Assembly: GCF_900101465.1 (NCBI RefSeq)
Contig: NZ_FMZM01000013.1
Span: 33,074 to 97,073, forward strand
Source of the DNA: Nocardioides lianchengensis
Lineage (GTDB): Bacteria > Actinomycetota > Actinomycetes > Propionibacteriales > Nocardioidaceae
DNA length: 64,000 nucleotides
Direction: 5' to 3'
Shown here: in pieces, positions 54,496 through 63,435 of the stretch
Numbering within the stretch: the stretch's first letter is position 1
Layout: the number at the start of each line of letters is the position of its first letter
The notes under the pieces: model-generated
Database searches by the model: none
What the model saw: the letters and a program-made list of their open reading frames with translations, nothing else
Told to the model about the DNA's origin: nothing
Program-made: the position numbers and the translations under genes

Positions 54496-55461
54496 ATGTG
54501 CTTCGGCTACGACGGCGAGGGCGCGCTGCGCCGCTCGCTGGAGGAGAAGGGCGCCAGTCGCCGCTCATTGTTCAGGGGAGCGGCGCTCGGTGCCGCCGGG
54601 GTCGCCGCGGCCGGCTCCGGGTTGGCCTCGGGGCTCGCCTCGACCGCCGCCGCGGGCGGCCGCCACGGGGACGGCCGCTCGCGCGGCGTGCCGCACGACA
54701 GGATCAGCATCCAGCTCTACACGCTGCGCGCCGCCCTGGGCGGGCAGCCGGGCTTCGACGTCGTGCTGCAGCGGCTCGCGCAGTACGGCTACACCCGCGT
54801 CGAGCTGGCCGGCTACTACGGACGCACCGCCGCCCAGCTGCGCACCTTCCTGGACGGGCTCGGCATCCGGGCCACGTCCAGCCACGACGGCCTCAGCGCC
54901 GACCGGACCGCGCTGCGCACCAAGCTGGAGAACGCCGCGACCCTGGGCCAGCGCTACGTCGTGGTGCCCTACCTCGCCTCCAACAGCCTCGCCGAGTGGC
55001 AGGGCTGGGCCGACCGGATGAACGAGGAGGCGGCCCTCGCGAAGCGCTACGGTCTGCGCTACGGCTACCACAACCACGCCCACGAGTTCACGACCGACCT
55101 GGGCGGCGGGGTGACGCCGTGGGAGGTCCTGACCGAGCGGCTCGACCCGCGGCTCGTGCACCTGGAGGTCGACCTCTACTGGGCCTACACGGGTGGGGTG
55201 AACACCGGCGCGGCGGACCCGGACCGCTTCGCCATCGACGTCGTACGGCGGGCTCCGCAGGAGGTGCGCCAGTTCCACGTCAAGGACCGCGACGCCGCCA
55301 CCGGGGACATGAGCGACCTCGGCACGGGCGTCGTGGACTTCGCCCGGATCCTGCGCCGGCACCGCGTCGAGGAGTACATCGTCGAGAACGACACCCCCGA
55401 CGTCAGCCCGCTGACCAGCGCCGCCGTCGGTCGGCTCTACCTGGAGCACCTGCGGTTCTAG
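54496..55461 (+). CDS. Tat-exported TIM-barrel isomerase/epimerase-like protein
   Basis: The 321-residue protein has a twin-arginine signal (SRRSLFRGAALGAAGVAAAG; residues about 21-40) preceded by MCFGYDGEGALRRSLEEKG, an N-terminus also seen on other actinobacterial Tat proteins. The barrel shows ISIQLYTLRAALG, YTRVELAGYYGR, YGYHNHAHEFTTD, LVHLEVDLYWAYTGGVN and FHVKDRD, metal-binding positions of the AP-endonuclease-2 family. It is probably an outer-face relative of the preceding cytoplasmic protein, which is unusual in one operon. The reaction is unknown. Confidence 0.85.
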   Translation: MCFGYDGEGALRRSLEEKGASRRSLFRGAALGAAGVAAAGSGLASGLASTAAAGGRHGDGRSRGVPHDRISIQLYTLRAALGGQPGFDVVLQRLAQYGYTRVELAGYYGRTAAQLRTFLDGLGIRATSSHDGLSADRTALRTKLENAATLGQRYVVVPYLASNSLAEWQGWADRMNEEAALAKRYGLRYGYHNHAHEFTTDLGGGVTPWEVLTERLDPRLVHLEVDLYWAYTGGVNTGAADPDRFAIDVVRRAPQEVRQFHVKDRDAATGDMSDLGTGVVDFARILRRHRVEEYIVENDTPDVSPLTSAAVGRLYLEHLRF

Positions 55462-55526
55462 CCGGGTCCACCGGGGCTTCCCGCGGCGGCCTGGGGACAG
55501 CCGCCGCGGGCGTCGGTCCGGGCGTC

Positions 55527-55532
55527 TAGGGT
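55527..55532 (+). promoter_or_regulatory. -10 box of leaderless dinG-like gene
   Basis: TAGGGT lies 6 nt before the GTG start codon. No SOS box was seen here. Confidence 0.5.
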
Positions 55533-55538
55533 TCACGG

Positions 55539-57521
55539 GTGCCCGAGACCCCCGCCGTGACGCAGGTGCTGACCGCCGCCGTCGAGGCGCTGGGCGGTCA
55601 GCAGCGCGACGGGCAGGTCGCGATGGCCGAAGCGGTCGCGGCGGCGATGGAGGACGAGCGCCACCTGCTCGTCCAGGCCGGCACCGGCACGGGCAAGTCG
55701 CTGGGCTACCTCGTGCCCAGCCTGCTGCACCGCGAGCGGGTCGTGGTCGCCACCGCGACGCTCGCCCTCCAGCACCAGCTGGTCGAGCGCGACCTGCCGC
55801 GGCTGGCCGAGGCGGTCAAGGGCACGCCGGGCGTCGACACGTCGTACGCCGTGCTGAAGGGCCGGTCCAACTACGCGTGCCTGCACCGCGTCCGCGAGGG
55901 CGTCCCGGACGACCAGGGGGCGCTGGTGCAGATGCCCGAGGGCTCGATGGGCGCCAAGATCCTGGAGCTGCGGGCCTGGGCGGAGAAGACGGCCGAGGAC
56001 GGCGGCAGCGGCGAGCGTGACCACGCCCCGCGCCACACCGACCGCGAGTGGCGCCAGGTCAGCGTCAACCACCGCGAGTGCCTCGGCGCGGCCAAGTGCC
56101 CGTTCGGCCAGGAGTGCTTCGCCGAGCTGGCCAAGGAGAAGGCCCACCGCTCCCACCTCATCGTCACCAACCACTCGCTGCTGGCGATCGATGCGATCGA
56201 AGGGGTCCCGATGATCCCCGACTACGACGTCGTCGTCGTCGACGAGGCCCACGAGCTGACCGCCCGGGTCACCCAGGCCGCCACCGACGAGCTGTGGGCG
56301 GCCGAGGTCGAGCGCTCCGCGCGCCGCTCCCAGCGCTACGTCGACGGCTCCGAGGCCGACGACCTGGCCGACGCGGCCGACGCGCTCCGGTCCGCGATGG
56401 GCGAGGCCTCGCCCGGCCGGTTCGAGACGGTGCCCGAGGACCTCGCCGACGCACTGGTCCTGGTGCGGGACGCGGCCCGGGCCTGCATCTCGGCGTACCC
56501 GAAGCCCGACAAGGACGGCGACGCCGACGCCGGCCGGACCCAGGCGCGCGGCGCGGTGCAGGAGGTGTTCGCGACCGCCGAGCGGATGGCCGCCTTCTCC
56601 GATGCTGACGTGCTGTGGATGGGGGAGGGCACCGAGCGGATCCCGCCGCGGCTGTGCGTGGCGCCGCTGCAGGTCTGGGGCACGATGCGCGACAAGCTGC
56701 TCACCGACAAGACCGTCGTGCTGACCTCGGCCACCCTGATGCTCGGCGGCGACTTCGGGGCGGTCGCGACCGGCGTCGGGCTGAAGCCGACCGAGCGGGT
56801 CCTGGAGGGCGCGCCCGCCGACGCCCACGCGTCCGGCACCGGCCTGCCCTGGCGGGGCATCGACGTCGGCTCGCCGTTCGACTACGGCCAGCAGGCGATC
56901 CTCTACGTCGCCCGCCACCTGCCGCCGCCCGGGCGCGACGGGCTGGTGAAGGCTCAGCTCGACGAGATCGTCGAGCTGGTCGACGCCGCCGAGGGCCGCA
57001 CCCTCGGGCTCTTCTCGTCGCGGCGGGCCGCCGAGACCGCGGCCGAGGCGGTCCGCGAGCGGCTGCCCCACCTGACCACCCTCGCCCAGGGCGACGCCCA
57101 ACTCCCCGAGCTGGCCAAGCAGTTCGTCGCCGACCCCCACACCTGCCTGTTCGGCACTCTGTCGCTGTGGCAGGGCCTCGACGTCCCGGGCGACACCTGC
57201 CAGCTGGTGCTCATCGACCGGATCCCGTTCCCGCGGCCCGACGACCCGCTGATGTCGGCGCGCCAGAAGGCCGCCGACAAGGCCGGCGGCAACGGCTTCA
57301 TGCAGGTCGCCGCCACCCACGCCGCCCTCCTGATGGCCCAGGGCGCCGGCCGGTTGATCCGCACCACCTCCGACCGTGGCGTCGTTGCCGTCCTCGACCC
57401 CCGGCTGGCCACCGCCCGCTACGGCGGCTTCCTGCGCTCCAGCCTGCCGCCGATGTGGACCACCACCGACCCGGCCGTCGTCCGCAAGGCCCTGGCCCGC
57501 CTGTCCGCCACCGCCCGCTGA
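55539..57521 (+). CDS. dinG: DinG/XPD-family ATP-dependent DNA helicase
   Basis: The 660-residue superfamily 2 helicase (XPD/DinG type) has motif I GTGTGKSLGYLVP, a cysteine-containing segment (YACLHRV, ECLGAAKCPFGQECF; a [4Fe-4S]-type cluster of four cysteines in DinG), motif II VVDEAHEL, motif V LSLWQGLDVPGDTCQLV and motif VI AQGAGRLIRTTSDRGVV. It unwinds D-loops, R-loops or G4 structures. Position close to lexA is seen in related genomes; DinG-type genes are often damage-linked, although no SOS box appears. GTG start from the -10 spacing. Confidence 0.9.
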   Translation: MPETPAVTQVLTAAVEALGGQQRDGQVAMAEAVAAAMEDERHLLVQAGTGTGKSLGYLVPSLLHRERVVVATATLALQHQLVERDLPRLAEAVKGTPGVDTSYAVLKGRSNYACLHRVREGVPDDQGALVQMPEGSMGAKILELRAWAEKTAEDGGSGERDHAPRHTDREWRQVSVNHRECLGAAKCPFGQECFAELAKEKAHRSHLIVTNHSLLAIDAIEGVPMIPDYDVVVVDEAHELTARVTQAATDELWAAEVERSARRSQRYVDGSEADDLADAADALRSAMGEASPGRFETVPEDLADALVLVRDAARACISAYPKPDKDGDADAGRTQARGAVQEVFATAERMAAFSDADVLWMGEGTERIPPRLCVAPLQVWGTMRDKLLTDKTVVLTSATLMLGGDFGAVATGVGLKPTERVLEGAPADAHASGTGLPWRGIDVGSPFDYGQQAILYVARHLPPPGRDGLVKAQLDEIVELVDAAEGRTLGLFSSRRAAETAAEAVRERLPHLTTLAQGDAQLPELAKQFVADPHTCLFGTLSLWQGLDVPGDTCQLVLIDRIPFPRPDDPLMSARQKAADKAGGNGFMQVAATHAALLMAQGAGRLIRTTSDRGVVAVLDPRLATARYGGFLRSSLPPMWTTTDPAVVRKALARLSATAR

Positions 57522-57545
57522 GTCGTCGCGGGGCGAGGCCTGGGC

Positions 57546-57676
57546 GGTGAGTGGTCCACCCGACCGAGGGTCGTTCCGGTGGACAGCACACCGCCGTACG
57601 GCGTGTCCGGGCACGGCGCCCGGAGTGGCGGTGCTCCATGCACCGACCCGGGGGCTGACGAGGTGGACAGCTCACC
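57546..57676. repeat. 131-bp element with inverted ends (family E)
   Basis: GGTGAGTGGTCCACC (57546-57560) and GGTGGACAGCTCACC (57662-57676) are inverted repeats with two mismatches. The interior contains the palindrome CGCCGTACGGCG, CACCGCC/GGCGGTG and CCGGGC/GCCCGG arms, so the whole forms a branched cruciform. It lies between two convergent genes. Confidence 0.65.
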
Positions 57677-57718
57677 GCTCGACCGCCGGGGCCGGATCCG
57701 TCGGCCGGATGCCGATGC

Positions 57719-59011
57719 TCACAGCCGCGAGCGACCGTCCCATCCCCGCCGCGGCCGGCGCAGGCCGAAGAACCGGGCGACGGTCGGTGCGACGTCGACG
57801 GTCCGGGCATGGGCCGACGAGACCCGGCGTCGCGGGACCACCGGGTGCCCGCCGGAGATGAAGAACGGGATCGCCCGGGTCGCCGGGTGGCCGTGGTTGC
57901 CGGGGATCGGATTGCTGGTCGGGTCGGGGTCGCTGAAGCGCCAACCGGCCCGGCAGTAGACGACGACGTCGCCGGCCTCCGGGCCGAGCCGCAGACCCTT
58001 GGTACGACGGTCGTAGGACGCCAGCACGCCCGGGACGCCCGCCGCGTGCCGCCGGATCCGGGCCACCGCCTGGCTGCGCTGCGAGGCCGGGCCGGTCCAG
58101 TAGACGAGGTCGGCGCCGCCGTTGTCGGCGATCACGAAGCGGCCGGCCAGGAACGGGTCGGCCGCCAGCACCGGCTGCAGGGAGATCAGGTTGCCCGGCG
58201 TCGACCAGTCCATCGAGTGGTCGGCGAGCACGACGACCATCGAACGCTCCCAGCGCTCGGTCTTTTTCAGCCGGTCCACGAACCGCCCGACCAGCCGGTC
58301 GGTGCCGGCCAGCGCCACCCGGCGCAGCGCCTTCAGCGACCCGCCGGTCAGGTCGACGTGACCGAACCGGTCGATGTCGCCGAGGTTGACGAACATCAGG
58401 TGCGGGTCGAGGTCGTCGAGCATGTCCAGGGCCGCGCGCATGGTGAACAGGTCGGGGGCGTGCCCCGAGACGGGGATGATCGGCGCCGGCTCCCAGCGGT
58501 ACGTCGCCCGGCCGCCGAACACGCCGTACAGGTATTCCTTGCTGAGCACGGTCCCGGTCCGCAGCCCACGCCGGTTCAGCCGCTCGATGATCGTGTCGAC
58601 CCGGATGTCGGAGGCCCGGTCGAGGTCGCGGACCGCCCGCTCACGCCGGTCGTAGACCGCGTTGGCGGGGACGCCGCTGCGGTCGGGCCGGACCCCGGTC
58701 ATCATCATCACGTGGTTGGGGATGGTCTCCGCGATCGGCATCGCGGAGGCCCGCGGGAACCGCAGGCCGCCGTCCCGCAGCGCCCGCAGGTTCGGGGTCA
58801 GCCCGCTGTCGATCTCGTCGGGCCGGCAGCCGTCGATGACCAGCACGTAGGCCCGACGACCGGCGCGCACCGCCGCCTCGGCGACCTCGGGCAGGCCCGC
58901 GACGGCGGAGAAGACCAGTCCGGCGCCACCCGCCTGCAGGAGGGTACGACGCCCGGTGCGGACCTCGGCCAGGCCGCGCTCGAAGGCACCTGGGGTGCCG
59001 TCCCGGCACAT
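57719..59011 (-). CDS. Tat-exported alkaline-phosphatase-superfamily phosphodiesterase
   Basis: The 430-residue type I phosphodiesterase/nucleotide pyrophosphatase-like enzyme has a twin-arginine signal (GRRTLLQAGGAGLVFSAVAG), then VLVIDGCRPDEID (first metal Asp), TIPNHVMMMTGVRPD (nucleophile region), FVNLGDIDRFGHVD and VVLADHSMDWSTPGN (Asp-His metal ligands) and PGNHGHPATRAIPFF. It probably cleaves phosphodiesters outside the cell. Its ATG shares one base with the phoD-like stop (TGATG), so it was once coupled to that gene. Confidence 0.87.
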   Translation of the reverse strand: MCRDGTPGAFERGLAEVRTGRRTLLQAGGAGLVFSAVAGLPEVAEAAVRAGRRAYVLVIDGCRPDEIDSGLTPNLRALRDGGLRFPRASAMPIAETIPNHVMMMTGVRPDRSGVPANAVYDRRERAVRDLDRASDIRVDTIIERLNRRGLRTGTVLSKEYLYGVFGGRATYRWEPAPIIPVSGHAPDLFTMRAALDMLDDLDPHLMFVNLGDIDRFGHVDLTGGSLKALRRVALAGTDRLVGRFVDRLKKTERWERSMVVVLADHSMDWSTPGNLISLQPVLAADPFLAGRFVIADNGGADLVYWTGPASQRSQAVARIRRHAAGVPGVLASYDRRTKGLRLGPEAGDVVVYCRAGWRFSDPDPTSNPIPGNHGHPATRAIPFFISGGHPVVPRRRVSSAHARTVDVAPTVARFFGLRRPRRGWDGRSRL

Positions 59012-60724
59012 CAGCGACCCACCGGTCGGTCGACCGCCACGACCCGGCCGGTGCCGGCCCGGGTCTGGAAGGACCGCGCCCAGGTGACCGGCGTGCGGCG
59101 CGTGCTCCGGGAGCCGATGACGTACCAGTCCATCTGCGCCCGCTCCGGGGTCACATCGAGGACGGAGAACCCGTGGTCGTCGAAGTTGAGGTACTTCAGG
59201 TGCCGGTTGGCGGCCAGGATCGCCTGCTCGGCGGCCAGGTTGACCGGACTGCGCCGCGGGGTGCCGAGCGCGTCCTTGAGATTGTTGGAGGTCACCGACG
59301 TGCAGACGAACTCGACGCCGGCCGACCCCGTGAGCGGGTCCGTCGACGCGTCGTACGGAAGGTCGGCGGCCCAGGCGCCGTGGATGTCCCCGGTGATGAA
59401 GACGGTGTCGGTGACCTGGTGGTCACGCAGGTGGCCGAAGATCTCGTTGCGGTCGGCGGTGTAGCCGTCCCACTGGTCGGTGTTGATGGTGACCCCGTCC
59501 TCGGGGAACAGGGTCGAGGAAGGAGTTCAGCGGCGCGATCAGCTCGTCGGGGAGCCCGCCGAGGCCGAGCGGCGCGATCATCACCGGGTTGCCGACGATG
59601 TTCCACTGCGCCCGCTCGCGGCTCAGCGACGACTTCAGCCAGGCCAGCTGCCGGCCGCCCAGGATCGTGCGGTCGGGATCGCTGACGCCGGCGTCCACGG
59701 CCGGGGTCGAGACCAGCTCGCTGCGGTAGCTGCGCAGGTCGAGCATGCTCAGCTCGAGGAGCTGGCCGAAGCGCAGCCGCCGGAACAGCCGGTCGCCGTC
59801 GCCGAGCCGCGCGGTCCCGTCGAGGCGGACCGGCATCCACTCGTCGTACGCCCGGTGGGCCCGGGCGCGGCGCCGCCGGAAGTCGCCCTCGCCGTTCGGG
59901 CCCCCGCCGGGGGTGTGGTTCTCAGCACCGCCGCTCCACTGGTCGTTGGTGACCTCGTGGTCGTCCCAGGTGACGATCCACGGGTAGCGGGCGTGCAGGG
60001 CCTGGAGGTCCGGGTCGGTCTGGTACTGCGCGTGTCGTCGGCGGTAGTCGGCGAGGCTGACGACCTCCTTTGCCGGCACGTGCCGGCGTACGTCGGCGTC
60101 GTCGGAGCCGGCGCCGTACTGACCGGGTGCGTACTCGTAGAAGTAGTCGCCCAGGTGCACGACCGCGTGCAGGTCGTCGCGGGCGGCGAGCCCGCGATAG
60201 GCCCCGAAGTAGCCGGCCTGCCAGTTGGCGCAGGACACCACCCCGAAGCGGACGTGGCTGGGCAGCGCGTCGTGGTCCGGGGCGGTGCGGAACCGTCCCA
60301 GCCGGCTCCGGGCGCCGCGGTAGGTGAACCGGTAGTAGTACCAGCGGGCCGGCTCCAGCCCGGTGACGTCGACCTTGACCGTGTGGTCGCGGCTCGGGCC
60401 GGTCGCGAACGCACCCCGTCGTACGACGCGCCGGAACCGGCGGTCGGTCGCCACCTCCCAGCCGACCCGGACCCGAGGGCCCTTGCCGGAGCCGGGCTGT
60501 GCGGCCGGGGTCGGCGTGACCCGGGTCCAGATCACCACCCGGTGCGGCAGCGGGTCACCCGAGGCGACGCCGTGCCGGAAGAAGCGCGCGCCGGGGCGCG
60601 CTGCCTCCGCGGTGGGCTCGCCGGCCACCAGCGAAGTCGCCGTGAGCGCGGTCCCCGCCGCGCCGGTGGCGAGCACGGTACGGCGGGGCAGCGGGAGGAC
60701 GTGGTCAGGTCCGGAGGCGGTCAC
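59011..60724 (-). pseudogene. PhoD-like phosphatase gene with a single-base frameshift
   Basis: The first frame from the GTG at 60724 has a Tat signal (LPRRTVLATGAAGTALTATS), GVASGDPLPHRVVIWTRV, CANWQAGYFGAYRG, HLGDYFYEYAPGQYG, TWDDHEVTNDQW and then APLNSFLD, after which it runs off into an unrelated reading that stops at 59423. The true continuation, LFPEDGVTINTDQWDGYTADR... and TGDIHGAWAADLPYD, is in another frame that ends at 59011. One extra base in the GACCC run (minus strand, forward 59511-59513) explains it; removing it gives a 570-residue PhoD. Both parts keep family motifs, so it is a recent mutation or a sequencing error. Confidence 0.85.
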
Positions 60725-60800
60725 GGATCGTCCAACGACCCGTCAGCGCCCGCGTGACGCCCTGACCGCGGACGTCACGCGTTGTTCATCCGGCAGCCGC

Positions 60801-62396
60801 TCAGCGGGTGACGGCGCGCACCCGCACCCGCAGCCGCAGACCGTCGTCGAGCGAACGGCCCTGACAGGAGTAGACCGTGCCGCGGCCGCACGCGTAGCGG
60901 GTGCCGGCGTTGACGAGGGTGACGTCGACGTAGGCGATCCGGCCGTCGACGAAGGGGACGCTCAGGAGACCGGCCCCGGAGGGCCGGAGCCGCACCAGGC
61001 GAGAGGAGATCTTGCCCGACTCCCGGCGCACCGTGACCACGGCGGCGGTCGGCCGGGTCCGGCGGGGGAGGTCGACCGCGATCCGCAGCCGGGCGCTCGC
61101 CCGGTTGGTCCGCTTGCCGGGCCGGTAGCGCACGGTGCCGCTGCTGAGGTGGTTCAGCTTCAGCGACGCGCGGCGGAGCTGGTTGCGGGCGACGCGCGCG
61201 GTGCCCTCGGGCCGGGTCACGGGGTAGCGAGCGCCCTCGCGGTAGGTGCGTGCCGGGTGCCGGTTGGCCGCCGAGAAGCGGGCGACCGTGGCCGTCATCG
61301 ACCGACCGCGCTCCTTCAGCACCGCTCGCACCGCCTGCAGCGAGTACGCCGGTCCGGCGGCCCTGGTCAGGATGTCGCGGACGATGGTCGGCATCCCGCC
61401 GCGCGAGCCCGGCTCCAGCTCGCTGAGGTAGCGGAAGAAGATCCAGCTGCCGTAGACGCGCAGGTCCTGGCCCTTGTCGATCGGGGTGCGCGGCTGCGAC
61501 ATCGGGCTGTTGCGGAGGTACTGGATGTTGTCGTTGACGGCGTCGTACACCTCGTCCTCGGCCCAGGTCGCCGTCGACTCGAGGAACCAGAGGTCGTCGC
61601 TGATGTCGTAGGCGAACTGGACGGCGTGGAAGTACTCGTGGGCCGTGGTGACCTGCAGGTTGTGGACCGGGGTGTTGGCCGGGAACTGCTTGCTGGCGAA
61701 GTCGTTGTCGAGCGAGCAGTAGGCCTGCGCGCTGCGCTGGGTGCTGGACGTCACGCCCTCGGGGACGCAGTAGCCGTAGAGGCCCTCGCGGCCGGTGTCG
61801 ACGAGGTAGACGTCGAACTGGTTGGTCCCGCCACCGCGGGTCCCGTCGGAGACCGGCTTGCGGTAGCCGGCGGCGACGTAGGTGCCACTGACCTTCAGCA
61901 GCGTCGCGAAGACCCGGTCGACGTAGTCGGGCCGACCGTTCGCGTCGGCGTCGGTCAGGTCCGGGGCGTCGGAGGTGGCGCGGGCCCAGTGCACGCAGAA
62001 GCCGCCCTGGCAGGCCTGGGTCGGGAGTGCGTTGGCGGCGTAGCCGAACCGGCCGCCGGCGTCGGTGTCCGGGGTGTCGGTCGGACGGGCCAGGATCCGA
62101 TCGGCCTCCGCGCGGCGCGCCGCGGGGAGGGCCGAGCGCGTGCGGGCCAGCTCCAGCAGGGCCAGGCTCGCGTCCCGGCCGTCGACCTCACCGCTCACGA
62201 TCGAGTCGGCCTGCTCCAGCACCTCGACGGCGCGGGCGGTGGCGTCGGCTGCCGCCGTCGGCTCGGTGATCGGCACGACGGCGGGGTCGTCAGCCGCGCG
62301 AGCAGCCCCGGGAGGGCTCAACAGGGCGGCGGCGACGGCGACGGCGCCGACGGTGGCGAGCAGCGAACGGTGACGAGCGCGCAACGAGATCTCCAT
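60801..62396 (-). CDS. Secreted metalloprotease-like protein (MXAN_6640 type)
   Basis: The 531-residue protein starts with a Sec signal peptide (about residues 1-36, LRARHRSLLATVGAVAVAAA). The peptidase region holds TTAHEYFHAVQFAYD (HExxH zinc motif at about residues 250-258) followed by WFLESTATWAEDEVYD, where the glutamate completes the site, typical of the MXAN_6640-type gluzincin family. GRPDYVDRVFATLLKV is a calcium-loop-like element nearer the start. The last 130 residues are a basic beta domain. The ATG at 62394-62396 is used. Confidence 0.82.
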   Translation of the reverse strand: MEISLRARHRSLLATVGAVAVAAALLSPPGAARAADDPAVVPITEPTAAADATARAVEVLEQADSIVSGEVDGRDASLALLELARTRSALPAARRAEADRILARPTDTPDTDAGGRFGYAANALPTQACQGGFCVHWARATSDAPDLTDADANGRPDYVDRVFATLLKVSGTYVAAGYRKPVSDGTRGGGTNQFDVYLVDTGREGLYGYCVPEGVTSSTQRSAQAYCSLDNDFASKQFPANTPVHNLQVTTAHEYFHAVQFAYDISDDLWFLESTATWAEDEVYDAVNDNIQYLRNSPMSQPRTPIDKGQDLRVYGSWIFFRYLSELEPGSRGGMPTIVRDILTRAAGPAYSLQAVRAVLKERGRSMTATVARFSAANRHPARTYREGARYPVTRPEGTARVARNQLRRASLKLNHLSSGTVRYRPGKRTNRASARLRIAVDLPRRTRPTAAVVTVRRESGKISSRLVRLRPSGAGLLSVPFVDGRIAYVDVTLVNAGTRYACGRGTVYSCQGRSLDDGLRLRVRVRAVTR

Positions 62397-62443
62397 CCAA
62401 GGGGAAGGCGGACGCGTCATCCTCGCACGCCCACCCACCCGGA

Positions 62444-63160
62444 TCAGACTCGTCGCAGCACCGCCGTGACCTTGCCGAGGATCGTCGCGTGGGTGCCGTC
62501 GATCGGGTCGTAGGCCTCGTTGTGGGGCATCAGCCAGACCTTGCCGTCCTTGCGCTTGAAGGTCTTCACGGTGGCCTCGCCGTCGAGCAGGGCGGCGACG
62601 ATGTCACCGTTCTCCGCGGTCTGCTCCTTGCGGATCACGACGTAGTCGCCGTCGCAGATGGCGGCGTCGACCATCGAGTCGCCGGCGACCTCCAGCAGGA
62701 AGAGCTCGCCCTCCCCGACCAGCTGACGGGGGAGCGGGAAGACCTCCTCGTAGCGCTCCTCGGCGAGGATCGGGCCGCCGGCGGCGATCCGGCCGAGCAG
62801 GGGCACGTTGGCCGGCGTCGGGGCGGAGTCGCCGAGGCCGGTCTCGTCGTACGACGTCTCCTCGGCGCTGGAGAGCGTGCGGCGGGCGGCCATCACCTCG
62901 GGCAGGAAGACCTCCAGCGCCCGCGGTCGGTGCGGGTCGCGCTTGAGGAAGCCCTTCTCCTCGAGGGACTTCAGCTGGTGGGCCACGCTCGAGGAGCTCG
63001 TGAGGCCGACGGCGTCGCCGATCTCACGCATGCTCGGCGGGTAGCCGCGCTTCTCGATGCTGTCCTTGATGTGGGCGAGCACGCGCTGCTGACGCGGGGT
63101 CAGGCCCGTCGCGTCCGGCGGCCCGTCGGGCAGCTCGCTGACGTTCTTCTTGCTGGCCAT
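62444..63160 (-). CDS. lexA: LexA repressor
   Basis: The 238-residue SOS repressor has a winged helix (residues about 22-85; MREIGDAVGLTSSSSVAHQL), an alanine-rich linker, and the S24 domain. The self-cleavage bond is Ala127-Gly128 (RIAAGGP), the serine is Ser162 (GDSMVD) and the lysine Lys199 (ATVKTFKR). The ATG at 63160 is chosen; the frame upstream is only translated SOS-box DNA. It represses itself and the divergent LysM gene through the boxes upstream. Its promoter shows TTGAAG, a 17-nt spacer and TACGGT. Confidence 0.96.
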   Translation of the reverse strand: MASKKNVSELPDGPPDATGLTPRQQRVLAHIKDSIEKRGYPPSMREIGDAVGLTSSSSVAHQLKSLEEKGFLKRDPHRPRALEVFLPEVMAARRTLSSAEETSYDETGLGDSAPTPANVPLLGRIAAGGPILAEERYEEVFPLPRQLVGEGELFLLEVAGDSMVDAAICDGDYVVIRKEQTAENGDIVAALLDGEATVKTFKRKDGKVWLMPHNEAYDPIDGTHATILGKVTAVLRRV

Positions 63161-63193
63161 GGTGACGCCTTTCGCCGGGATGCTCGTGGCCAC

Positions 63194-63341
63194 ACCGTAC
63201 CGATCCGACCGCCCTGCTTCAAACACGTGTTCGAACGGCGTGTCGGGCTGTTCTCGTTCGAACGAATGTTCGTCGAGCCCTTGATTTCGTTCGAACACCT
63301 GCTCTAACCTCGTACACATGTTCGATCGAACGTCTGATCGA
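63194..63341. promoter_or_regulatory. Four SOS-box-like sites between lexA and the LysM gene
   Basis: Actinobacterial boxes fit TCGAAC-N4-GTTCGA. Found are TCAAACACGTGTTCGA (63219-63234, overlapping the lexA -35 box), TCGAACGAATGTTCGT (63258-63273), TCGAACACCTGCTCTA (63291-63306, weak) and TCGAACGTCTGATCGA (63326-63341). The lexA promoter boxes are TTGAAG (63217-63222) and TACGGT (63194-63199), minus strand. Confidence 0.85.
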
Positions 63342-63435
63342 CCAGCTGGCCCGCACCGGACTGTCGGTGGCCGCCGTTAGACATGCGGTCGTGGTCAGGC
63401 ACCGAGGCTGACCGCCACTTCCCCAGGAGGTCCCA

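Noticed and set aside
59292..59840. Separate 182-residue gene inside the phoD-like locus
   Set aside because: It is a wrong-frame reading of the phoD-like gene without recognisable features.
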